DNA of 59,314 bases from a virus. Positions 30,689 through 37,258 of this stretch are shown here, piece by piece. The position numbers were made by a program, and so were the translations under genes. The notes beneath the pieces were generated by a model that worked only from the letters and a program-made list of their open reading frames with translations, made no database searches and was not told where the DNA came from. Numbering within the stretch: the first letter of the stretch is position 1; each line of letters begins with the position of its first letter. The DNA is taken from the IMG/VR virus record IMGVR_UViG_3300036768_000707, positions 1 through 59,314 of that record. One strand, given 5' to 3'.

Positions 30689-30865
30689 CTACTCGTCTTT
30701 CTCGTGCTCGGTGGAATACGGCTGCCTGTCCCTGCGCGGCGACCAGTCCCGCGAGAGCGGGGCGCCGAAGGGATCATGCCCCTTCAGCGCCCGCCACGCC
30801 TGCGGCAGCAAGATCGCTGCCGAGATGACGATGGCGATGGCGATGCCGATGTACTCAGCAATCAC
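30689..30865 (-). CDS. Small single-pass membrane protein (holin or spanin-like size)
   Basis: A 58-residue protein starts at GTG 30865 in a GTGA overlap with the previous stop. It has one transmembrane helix (EYIGIAIAIVISAAILLPQ) and a basic, charged tail (SRDWSPRRDRQPYSTEHEKD). Location in the same cassette as the GH25-like protein allows a role in lysis or membrane targeting. A longer frame covering it is a shadow. Confidence 0.6.
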   Translation of the reverse strand: MIAEYIGIAIAIVISAAILLPQAWRALKGHDPFGAPLSRDWSPRRDRQPYSTEHEKDE

Positions 30866-31407
30866 GCCGTCGCCCCGCAGTCCGCGCACACCCAGAGCGG
30901 GACCGACAAGGTCCCATCTTCGCGGAGCAGTCTGCGCCGCGTCCACCCGACCCGCTCCAGCCACCGGCGGAACGTCGTCACGCTCGAAGAAGCGTGGTCG
31001 AAACCGAGCGCGTACGGCCCGTCCGTCATCCGCTTCGAGCAGCACGCACACTTGACCGCGTACGTGCTCGTGAGCATTCCGCCCACGTGAATCTTCCACA
31101 TCGTGTTCGCGGTCGCGTGCGCCCGCTCGCACTCAACTTCGAAGGCCGCTTGCTTCAGCTCCGCAACCGCCGCGTGCAGCGCCTCCTGCGCCTTTTCAAG
31201 TCTGTTCATGGCCTCGCCCTCGCGCATCTGGGCGATGGCGGCCTCGGCCGTGCGCGCCGCCTCCTCGCACTGCTCGTACAGTGCAACGTTGGCAGCGTCC
31301 GACTCGTCGTCATGCGGCAGGGCACGCACTGCCGCTTCGAGCGCCTGCTGCATCTTCTCGAGTGCGTCGAGCATGTCAGGCGCCGTGCGTGTCGTCTCGG
31401 TGTTCAT
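30862..31407 (-). CDS. Zinc-binding helical hypothetical protein
   Basis: The 181-residue protein is coiled-coil for the first 110 residues (MLDALEKMQQALEAAVRALP, AAIAQMREGEAMNRLEKAQE). A zinc domain follows: CACCSKRMTDGPYALGFDH and, at the end, VCADCGATA. It looks like a dimeric coiled coil with a C-terminal finger, as in small nucleic-acid-binding phage proteins. ATG 31407 follows GGGGGAAGGG. Function unknown. Confidence 0.65.
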   Translation of the reverse strand: MNTETTRTAPDMLDALEKMQQALEAAVRALPHDDESDAANVALYEQCEEAARTAEAAIAQMREGEAMNRLEKAQEALHAAVAELKQAAFEVECERAHATANTMWKIHVGGMLTSTYAVKCACCSKRMTDGPYALGFDHASSSVTTFRRWLERVGWTRRRLLREDGTLSVPLWVCADCGATA

Positions 31408-31452
31408 GGTCCCTTCCCCCTTTGTCGATGATGTCGATGTCCGATGATGCAT

Positions 31453-31483
31453 GACACCCGGCGCTGTCCCTGCGCCGGGTGTC
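31453..31483 (-). terminator. 12-bp hairpin between small genes
   Basis: A perfect 12-bp stem (GACACCCGGCGC with GCGCCGGGTGTC) and a 7-nt loop, without a T-run. It lies between the 99-residue gene and the zinc coiled-coil gene in one transcription unit, so attenuation or mRNA processing is likely. Confidence 0.6.
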
Positions 31484-31491
31484 GTGCGGGC

Positions 31492-31791
31492 CTACGGCTC
31501 CTCGACGAACGTCGCGAACATCTCGGCCCAGCCAGCCTTCTTGGCTGTCACTTCGAGGATAAACCCGGGGGAGCAGGCGCATCGAGAGCATCCTGCAAAC
31601 TTGGACCACCGGGCCGTCCTCGCCAGGCGACCCCACCCAAGAGCCTTCAGGATCTGCTCGAGCATCTCCTGAAGCTCCTGCCGAGTCGCCTCGGCGCCCG
31701 GGCCTTCCCCGAACAGGAAGACCCGGACCTTCTTCTCACGCTCCCGCGCCGTCTCCGGTCGCGCGAACGTGAACTCCACGATCTTCTTCAT
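31492..31791 (-). CDS. Hypothetical protein with Cys cluster
   Basis: The 99-residue protein begins MKKIVEFTFARPETARERE after GGGAGGTG. It contains a helix (ATRQELQEMLEQILKALGWG) and a CSRCAC cluster near residue 70, so it may bind zinc. It is the first gene after promoter g. No family was recognised. Confidence 0.6.
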   Translation of the reverse strand: MKKIVEFTFARPETAREREKKVRVFLFGEGPGAEATRQELQEMLEQILKALGWGRLARTARWSKFAGCSRCACSPGFILEVTAKKAGWAEMFATFVEEP

Positions 31792-31815
31792 CTCGTTCAC
31801 CTCCCTTCCGCCTGT

Positions 31816-31845
31816 ATCATACGTCATCTGACGTATGCTTGTCAA
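31816..31845 (-). promoter_or_regulatory. Operator-type promoter (site g)
   Basis: TTGACA (31845-31840), an 18-nt spacer and TATGAT (31821-31816) on minus, with palindrome ACGTCA-TC-TGACGT (31821-31834). The -35 hexamer overlaps the end of the HTH gene, so the regulator gene and the next cassette are tightly linked. Confidence 0.88.
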
Positions 31846-32108
31846 CCCTTTCTGGCGGAATCTTGGGAGAAATTTTCCAGCACCTCGGCGATGCGCGCAC
31901 GCGCGAGCGGCGATGGCCGCACCTCCCCCAGCTCCCAGCGCTGCACTGTGCGGAACGCGACAGCCAACAGGTCGGCAAGCTGCTGCTGCGTCAGCTTATG
32001 CTGTCGCCTGAGCGCCCGCAGCTCGCGCCCAACCCGCGTCTGCTCCCGCTTCCGCCGTGAGCCCGGACCCTTCCCTCTCTGCGTCACGTCCTGTTTCGTC
32101 TTGAGCAT
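31842..32108 (-). CDS. XRE/Cro-CI-type HTH regulator, likely master repressor
   Basis: The 88-residue protein has a basic N-terminal arm (RGKGPGSRRKREQTR) and one helix-turn-helix of the XRE family: LRALRRQHKLTQQQLADLLA, then VAFRTVQRWELGEV and RARIAEVLE. The size allows only a DNA-binding domain plus a short dimer helix, as in Cro. Its own promoter (site h minus) contains the shared palindrome, and a divergent operator-type promoter faces the other way. It is therefore the best candidate for the protein that binds all ten operators. ATG 32108 follows AGGAG. Confidence 0.82.
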   Translation of the reverse strand: MLKTKQDVTQRGKGPGSRRKREQTRVGRELRALRRQHKLTQQQLADLLAVAFRTVQRWELGEVRPSPLARARIAEVLENFSQDSARKG

Positions 32109-32151
32109 GTGTCTGTCTCCTAAGATAGCTAGCTGCTGTCCCCTTCGAGGG

Positions 32152-32181
32152 ATAATACGTCATGTGACGCGGATGTATCAA
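32152..32181 (-). promoter_or_regulatory. Operator-type promoter of the HTH gene (site h, minus)
   Basis: TTGATA (32181-32176), an 18-nt spacer and TATTAT (32157-32152) on minus, with palindrome ACGTCA-TG-TGACGC (one mismatch, 32157-32170). The weaker -35 and operator fit autoregulation at a lower affinity than the other sites. Confidence 0.82.
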
Positions 32182-32206
32182 GCTCGCACGCAGCCACAAT
32201 GGTGGG

Positions 32207-32236
32207 TTGACAGAGGTACGTCACATGACGTATACT
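32207..32236 (+). promoter_or_regulatory. Operator-type promoter (site h, plus)
   Basis: TTGACA (32207-32212), an 18-nt spacer and TATACT (32231-32236) on plus, with a perfect 16-nt palindrome TACGTCA-CA-TGACGTA (32217-32232). It faces away from the HTH gene and drives 32257-33140. Confidence 0.9.
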
Positions 32237-32256
32237 ACCAGTGGAGGTGATGCAGC

Positions 32257-32727
32257 ATGAAGCTTGCAGACGGTCTCACGTACGCAGCTGTCGCCGCACT
32301 CGCGACACGCACGCCCAGCGGGCGCATACGCACCTACGCTGTCAGAATAGGAGACAGCGTATGGCCCGTGAAAGAGGCGGTCAGAGCAGCTGTCGGACAG
32401 AGACTCGACGGCTTCAGCACAGGAGACGCGACAGCGGCTCTTCGAAGCCTCGGGTTCGAGATCGTGCGTGTCGAGGCGAAGAGGTCAGGAGAGGCGAAGA
32501 CGAAGGAAGAGGCGGTCGGAGAGAAAGAGCCAAGAGAGGTGCAGAAGCCAGAGAAGCTCCGCGGCCACCTCTTCGAGGAACACGACATCTGCGGGTTCGG
32601 TGACCACCCCCTCCGCGCCGGAGACGGGCACTACCATTCGACACGCACAACAGTCATATGCTGTGCATGCACGCAAGCGCGCGGTTACACGTGCGAGGAC
32701 GGCATCGCACGGCGAGAGGTGAGGTGA
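32257..32727 (+). CDS. Hypothetical protein with zinc-like C-terminus
   Basis: The 156-residue protein has an N-terminal module (about 20-70: IRTYAVRIGDSVWPVKEAVR, then TGDATAALRSLGFEIVRV). This resembles the strand-helix module at the start of some restriction-type and HNH proteins (Y-P-V-K-x-A-x-R ... F ... A ... L-x-LGF). A charged linker and a Cys/His-rich end follow (HDICGFGDHPL, CCACTQARGYTC). No nuclease motif is visible. ATG 32257 follows GTGGAGGTGATGCAG. A DNA-binding role is a guess. Confidence 0.6.
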   Translation: MKLADGLTYAAVAALATRTPSGRIRTYAVRIGDSVWPVKEAVRAAVGQRLDGFSTGDATAALRSLGFEIVRVEAKRSGEAKTKEEAVGEKEPREVQKPEKLRGHLFEEHDICGFGDHPLRAGDGHYHSTRTTVICCACTQARGYTCEDGIARREVR

Positions 32728-33140
32728 CAGTGAGCAGCAGCAGTAATGCAGGCGCAGCGCACGACATCGCGGGCGGAACGCTCGCAGTCGGGGACTGCAT
32801 CATCGATCGCGCAGGACACGCATACAGAATCTGCGAGATCGAGCCGCATCACGTGCGCGCAGCAGGCATCATCCGCGCCCGTCCGGTAAGAATCCGGCGC
32901 GCGCAGATCATCGAACAACCGCATGAAGTCTTCGTGCGCATGTATGACGCGATCAAGGTCAGCCCCGCCGATATCCACCGCGACCGGCGTGACAACTACA
33001 TGCTGTTCCGCGCGCGTACTGCTGAGTACGAGGTAGAGCTACGCAACGGAATACAGCAGCGTAAGCGCCTCGTCGACTACAACCTCAGACTCTTCGGTGT
33101 GCGTGACACGCCCCGCCTCGAAGACGAGCCCTCGTCATGA
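32724..33140 (+). CDS. Hypothetical protein
   Basis: The 138-residue protein starts at GTG 32724 (GTGA overlap with the upstream stop) or GTG 32730. It has a beta-rich middle (GGTLAVGDCIIDRAGHAYRI, VRIRRAQII) and a basic helical C-terminus (RNGIQQRKRLVDYNLRLFGV). It ends only 11 nt before the converging minus-strand genes. Function unknown. Confidence 0.6.
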   Translation: MTVSSSSNAGAAHDIAGGTLAVGDCIIDRAGHAYRICEIEPHHVRAAGIIRARPVRIRRAQIIEQPHEVFVRMYDAIKVSPADIHRDRRDNYMLFRARTAEYEVELRNGIQQRKRLVDYNLRLFGVRDTPRLEDEPSS

Positions 33141-33151
33141 CGCACACGGGC

Positions 33152-33379
33152 TCATCTTCGGAACAATGTCCGCTTCTCTTTGCCACTCTCTCCGATCTGC
33201 TTGAGTAGCTCATCGCGATCTACCTGGTTGAGCGACCGCGAGCATTGGATGCATACCACCTCGACCGAGAAACCACGAGGATCAATGCTGAGCCAGAGGT
33301 CGCCACGACAGCCCGAGCGGGGACAGCCATGTGAGACGACGTACCTACTCCGCCTCCTCGTCGTCGAGATCTTCGTCAT
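33152..33379 (-). CDS. Small zinc-binding protein overlapping the TerS candidate
   Basis: A 75-residue protein begins MTKISTTRRRSRYVVSHGCP and contains SGCRGDLWLS and VEVVCIQCSRSL, giving four Cys in a zinc-ribbon arrangement around two strands. The ATG at 33379 lies inside the preceding gene (35-nt overlap) and has only a modest RBS, so the exact start is uncertain. Function unknown; small zinc ribbons near terminase genes can be HNH relatives, but no HNH motif is present. Confidence 0.55.
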   Translation of the reverse strand: MTKISTTRRRSRYVVSHGCPRSGCRGDLWLSIDPRGFSVEVVCIQCSRSLNQVDRDELLKQIGESGKEKRTLFRR

Positions 33380-33953
33380 CATTCCGCGAAGACTCCGCCT
33401 CTTCAGACTCTGGTTCAGGAAGCAGAATCTGTGTCCCCTCCCCGAGCGCCTCGACGATGACTTTGACCTTGCTCGCGAGTTGCGTACGTGCCATCGCTTC
33501 ATTGGCGAACATGCGGTTCGGGAACTTCTGGCGAGAAAAGCCGAGGAGCGTCTCAATCACTTCGTCTTGTGAGGAGATGAAGCTCAATATCTCTTTCTGC
33601 GCGCGCGCTTTCTCAGGAGCTGTGTCGAGTTGCTCGAGTTCCTGTAGAATAGTTTCCGCTTTCCTGATGAGCCGGCGGCGCTCAGCAATCCGCTCAGCGA
33701 GCAGCTGGTCGATGTCTACGTAAAACTCCTGGCGCGTCGCTTCTCGTGCACGCTGGATATCGCGGAAGACCGTGACTGACGAGATGCCGTACTTCTCCGA
33801 GATCTCAGGGATCGTCAGGCACTTCAGGTAGTCGCTGAAGACGGAGAAGACGCGCTTTCGAAGCTCAGCCTTATCCATCCAGTTCGGCTTATTTCCATGA
33901 CGGCGTACGCGCCGCGGCACGTGTGCGACCCGGTAAGAGTTGTATTCGCCCAT
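33345..33953 (-). CDS. Candidate terminase small subunit
   Basis: The 202-residue protein has a basic start, then an HTH (LTIPEISEKYGISSVTVFRD), a long coiled coil (RRRLIRKAETILQELEQLDT to about residue 150) and an acidic tail (NDDEDLDDEEAE). HTH plus a coiled-coil oligomerisation region is the layout of many TerS proteins, which bind pac or cos DNA and feed it to TerL. TerL is 17 kb away in the window, so the call is tentative; a different HTH-coiled-coil regulator is an alternative. Confidence 0.6.
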   Translation of the reverse strand: MGEYNSYRVAHVPRRVRRHGNKPNWMDKAELRKRVFSVFSDYLKCLTIPEISEKYGISSVTVFRDIQRAREATRQEFYVDIDQLLAERIAERRRLIRKAETILQELEQLDTAPEKARAQKEILSFISSQDEVIETLLGFSRQKFPNRMFANEAMARTQLASKVKVIVEALGEGTQILLPEPESEEAESSRNDDEDLDDEEAE

Positions 33954-33977
33954 CTACTTACCTACTTACCTACCCTG

Positions 33978-34235
33978 TCACCCTGTCCTCTCCTTCAACC
34001 ACGCCCTCCCCTTCGGAGTCAGTATATGTCTTGTGACGTAGCCCTCATACCGGTGGACGAAGCCGATACCGACGAGGAGCCCAAGAAAGATTGGGCCAAC
34101 AGTGGTCACGACTCCTCGCTCCGCGGGCGGTGTCGTTGCAGAATGAGTAGCATCGATCTGCCTGAGAGCGTATACGACGTCTTGCTCTCGCAGTACCGGA
34201 TTCCAGTCTTGACCTGAAGAACCATAGACAGCCAT
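33978..34235 (-). CDS. Small winged-helix-like hypothetical protein
   Basis: The 85-residue protein ends in a segment like the wing of winged-helix proteins (IGFVHRYEGYVTRHILTPKG). It begins MAVYGSSGQDWNPVLREQDV. It lies directly after the PRTase-FolE gene and is probably cotranscribed with it. A role in control of the Que genes is possible but unsupported. Confidence 0.55.
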   Translation of the reverse strand: MAVYGSSGQDWNPVLREQDVVYALRQIDATHSATTPPAERGVVTTVGPIFLGLLVGIGFVHRYEGYVTRHILTPKGRAWLKERTG

Positions 34236-34252
34236 GGGCGATGGTTCTCCCT

Positions 34253-35239
34253 TCAGCTCCCAATGACCTTAGCACGCATTGTCAGCGCCATAAACTCTGC
34301 GCGCAACGACTGGTTAGATCTGAACTCACCAGACATGGACGACGTCACCGTCTCCGAACCGAACGCGCGCGGGCCTCGGATGATCATGCACGTGTGCACA
34401 GCGGACATGACGACAGCGACATCTGGACACTCGGAGGTTTCGCCGACTGCCTGAGCGACGCGCCTGTTGATGCGCGCGCAGAGGTCTTCTTGCATCGAGA
34501 GAGATGACGCCTCCTGCACGACAATGCGTGGGATCTTCGACAGACCCAGCACCTCCCCTTTGGCGAGATAGCCGACATGCACTGTGCCGATGTAGGGCAG
34601 CAGGTGATGTGCACACATCGAGAACACAGGGATGTCACGGACGACGATGAGGTCCGAGGTGTCACACGCAAACCGCGTCTCGCGGATCGGCGCTTCTCGG
34701 CATGTGCGCCACTCGTCGTAGAACGCGAGCACACGCCTCGGCGTCTCGATAAGATCCGGATGTGCTGGATCTCCCCCAGCATACTCGATGAGTCTGCGGA
34801 CAGCATCTTCGGGGGAAGAGTCGAAAGGCTGCTCCCACGGAAACTCGATCCATACATCCGACGCCGAACGCGGCGAGAACGCATACATGAGGTCGAACGA
34901 TGATAACACTTCTGAGCGATGACACAGGGCGAGGACGCCGGTTGGTGTCAGGCCGTATGACGCGATCCTGTCGAGCGCCCTCCGCACCGTCTCCCCTGAC
35001 ACTACGATGTCGTCAACGACCCAGATCGGGCCTCGCGTCTTCTCCGTCACCTCATCGAGAGGCACGACGTCGACCGAGAGTCTCGACGGGCGCACAGAAG
35101 CGAGCGCGAGGGCGGCAGCAACGCCCCCTCTCGGAATGCCGACGAGTGTGCGCGGCAGGTCTTTCACCTCGCATGTCGCGCGCAGCGTATCCCAGATCTC
35201 ACGGCAAAGATCCTGGATGTCGCTCATCGTCAGCTTCAT
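34253..35239 (-). CDS. folE: Phosphoribosyltransferase - GTP cyclohydrolase I fusion
   Basis: The 328-residue protein joins two enzymes. Residues 1-125 are a PRTase domain with the PRPP loop (IWVVDDIVVSGETVRRALDR). Residues 140-325 are GTP cyclohydrolase I: IPVFSMCAHHLLPYIG (zinc Cys and His, substrate pocket), LGLSKIPRIVVQ and SAVHTCMIIRG (second zinc Cys). GTP cyclohydrolase I makes dihydroneopterin triphosphate, the first precursor of preQ0. The start is ATG 35239, coupled by ATGA to the small zinc gene upstream; a longer start 36 codons before is unlikely. Confidence 0.9.
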   Translation of the reverse strand: MKLTMSDIQDLCREIWDTLRATCEVKDLPRTLVGIPRGGVAAALALASVRPSRLSVDVVPLDEVTEKTRGPIWVVDDIVVSGETVRRALDRIASYGLTPTGVLALCHRSEVLSSFDLMYAFSPRSASDVWIEFPWEQPFDSSPEDAVRRLIEYAGGDPAHPDLIETPRRVLAFYDEWRTCREAPIRETRFACDTSDLIVVRDIPVFSMCAHHLLPYIGTVHVGYLAKGEVLGLSKIPRIVVQEASSLSMQEDLCARINRRVAQAVGETSECPDVAVVMSAVHTCMIIRGPRAFGSETVTSSMSGEFRSNQSLRAEFMALTMRAKVIGS

Positions 35240-35430
35240 CGCGCCAGCTCCTCGCTCGCGGGCGCTTGCGCTGCAGATCCGGAGTGCGAGTGGCGAAGGA
35301 AGCACTCGGGGCAGTACGTGACGTCGCTCATCTCGCTGCACCAGCACGTATGCGCATCCTCCAGAAGCAGCAGCTCTTCACACACCGAACACTTCGCCCG
35401 CCAGCCTTCGCTCGTTGCATAGACCTTCAT
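35236..35430 (-). CDS. Small zinc-ribbon protein
   Basis: This 64-residue protein begins MKVYATSEGWRAKCSVCEEL (a CX2C knuckle), followed by a CWC near residue 28 and CPEC near 38. ATG 35430 follows GGAGGTGAC and the stop overlaps the folE start as ATGA. Strict coupling suggests a helper of the Que pathway. The stretch 35431-35612 holds its leader; no gene or clear promoter was seen. Confidence 0.65.
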   Translation of the reverse strand: MKVYATSEGWRAKCSVCEELLLLEDAHTCWCSEMSDVTYCPECFLRHSHSGSAAQAPASEELAR

Positions 35431-35612
35431 GTCACCTCCAGCTGCTCTAGAAACTACCTGTCCTACCGCCCGCAAGCGCCCTTCCCGAGCGGAAAAGTGT
35501 CGAGGGCGGGGAAAGACATAGGGGAGAGGGAAAAGCTGGCGAAAAGCCCGCTTGTGCGGCGTCTGCCGCCATCTTACGTATGCGCCCGCGTGCCAGAATG
35601 CATGAGTCCATG

Positions 35613-36350
35613 TCAGACGCCCATCCGATGGCCATACGCGAGCGTGTGAAGCTGAGGGAGTACGGCGACGTCGAGCTGTCTTGCGCGCACGAACTCGACG
35701 AGCCGGACGTAGCGGTCGAGCAGTGTCTCGCGCGTGTCATCCAGCCGTGTCAGGCAGGAGAAGCAGATGTCGAGTTCGAGGTCCGGCTGGTTGCCGTACA
35801 CGACGTACAAGCCCTCCGCGAAGTCTCTGTCCGCGCGCGAGTCGGGGTCAACAACGATCTTCAGCCCGACCGGCACGGACGTACGCGTGCACGCCTCGAA
35901 GTACCGCTCGAGCGTCTGCCGGCGCCTCGGCGTCCAAGGGGAGCCCGCCGACGGGGGCTTCGGCGAGAGCGTGATGTAGTCGCAGAGCAGGACCCAGGAG
36001 CGGTATACGGTCGCTTGCGTCTCGACCGTGACCGCGTGCCCGCGTGACCGTAGCTCTAAGACGAGCTCCGAGAGGTCGTGCAGCAGCGGATTGCCGCCGC
36101 TCAGCGTAACCCAGCGCACGTATGCGAGTTGCGCATGCTCTCGCAGAATCTCCTCCGTCGTCAGGTTCCGCCACTCGCTCCTGTAGCGAGGGTCAACGGA
36201 GGTCAGCGTGTCACACCACCTGCACCAGCCGCCTTCCCCTGCGCCGTCGCAGAAGCCGAACCGGATGAACGTCGTCTGCTGGCCGATGAGCTTGCCCTCT
36301 CCAGCGACGACTGGGCCATACAACTCCGAGATGGGGAAGCGTCCGTTCAT
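35613..36350 (-). CDS. queE: 7-carboxy-7-deazaguanine synthase (QueE)
   Basis: The 245-residue radical-SAM enzyme has the N-terminal FPISELYGPVVAGEGKLIGQ. The cluster-binding Cys lie in FGFCDGAGEGGWCRWC. The GG motif is VTLSGGNPLLH, and VTVETQATVYRSW and ITLSPKPPSAG complete the core. It converts 6-carboxytetrahydropterin to 7-carboxy-7-deazaguanine. The Cys spacing is CX8CX2C, between the short (CX3CX2C) and long (CX14CX2C) forms of the family. Start at ATG 36350, overlapping the queD stop by 4 nt. Confidence 0.9.
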   Translation of the reverse strand: MNGRFPISELYGPVVAGEGKLIGQQTTFIRFGFCDGAGEGGWCRWCDTLTSVDPRYRSEWRNLTTEEILREHAQLAYVRWVTLSGGNPLLHDLSELVLELRSRGHAVTVETQATVYRSWVLLCDYITLSPKPPSAGSPWTPRRRQTLERYFEACTRTSVPVGLKIVVDPDSRADRDFAEGLYVVYGNQPDLELDICFSCLTRLDDTRETLLDRYVRLVEFVRARQLDVAVLPQLHTLAYGHRMGV

Positions 36351-36757
36351 CGTGCGAACTCGGCCCAGCACTTCGCCGTCTCGTACACGCGCACACGCGA
36401 CACAGGCAGGCGCGCGTGCTCGCACGCCTGGAACAGGAAGCGAGCGAGGCGCTCAGCTGTCGGCACACGCGCGTCGCTCACGTCGTCCTCCGTGCCAGAC
36501 GTCCGTACGAGCTGCTCCAGCGTCTCGTTGAGGTCGAAGTGGTCGAGGTACTGCTCGAGCAGGGGCTTGACCACGCGGTCGATATGCGCGAAGTCGAGCA
36601 CCATGCCCGTCTGCGGCCCCGACGCCTGGAGCTCGTCCTGCATGAGCTCGATGTCCGCTCGGTAAGAGTGGCCATGCGGCCTTCGGCACTTACCGTCATG
36701 CTCTGGCAGGTGGTGCGCTGCCTCGAACGTGTACTGCTTGCAGATCCGGTACGGCAT
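36347..36757 (-). CDS. queD: 6-carboxytetrahydropterin synthase (QueD)
   Basis: The 136-residue protein has the family zinc motif (FEAAHHL with CRRPHGHSYRADIEL) and MVLDFAHIDRVV. LDHFDLNE carries the catalytic Asp/His region, and a late CEHARLP to YETAKCWAEF covers the substrate-binding Glu. It turns dihydroneopterin triphosphate into 6-carboxytetrahydropterin. ATG 36757 follows GAGGAG; the 36-codon longer frame is not supported. It is coupled to queE. The gap upstream is long and AT-rich. Confidence 0.92.
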   Translation of the reverse strand: MPYRICKQYTFEAAHHLPEHDGKCRRPHGHSYRADIELMQDELQASGPQTGMVLDFAHIDRVVKPLLEQYLDHFDLNETLEQLVRTSGTEDDVSDARVPTAERLARFLFQACEHARLPVSRVRVYETAKCWAEFAR

Positions 36758-36884
36758 ACGCTGTCTCCTCTTCGCTTCACTCGCCAGGCTGCTGGCCGGG
36801 CTGCTGCTGGCCGGGCCAGCTCCGTATTCTTTCTTTCTCCTTCTCCTGACGACCTCCTTCCTCAAGCAAGGCGCTTTGCTGGTT

Positions 36885-37186
36885 CAGCGCGCGCGCGAAG
36901 CGCGCGCTGAGCTTGTGTGGAGTTGTGATGGTCTTTTAGGAGGACAAACCCCTTATCAAGACCTTGATCGCTGATCATCCCCCTAGGGCTCATACCCCCT
37001 ATATATACTTCAAGTACCTTATTCCAATGTTCCAAAGTTCCACATTACATTCATATTAGTAGTAATTAGTGTGACCTTTTGGTAATAGTAGTAGCAGTTG
37101 TGACAGTAGTAGTAAATAGAAGTAATGGCGGCTGTGGACTTTTGGACCTTTCTGGGCACTATCTCTCGAGAAAGCCCTCTTTCGAG
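36885..37186. other. AT-rich intergenic region with hairpins (candidate replication origin)
   Basis: About 500 nt without a gene (36758-37258). It holds a perfect 10-bp hairpin (36885-36909, CAGCGCGCGC with GCGCGCGCTG). An AT-rich stretch follows (about 36960-37125) that stands out in a GC-rich genome and contains TATATATAC. Repeated TAGTAGTAA-like words occur, and a second hairpin near 37163-37186 (TCTCGA...CTTTCGAGA) lies after the primase gene. Nearness to the primase-helicase gene suggests an origin. It must also hold the promoter for queD. Confidence 0.5.
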
Positions 37187-37258
37187 ACCCGGCCAGGGGA
37201 CGGTCGCTTGGGGTCTGAGCGCCGCTGGCGCGGCCAGATGTAGGCGAGTGCGGAGGGC

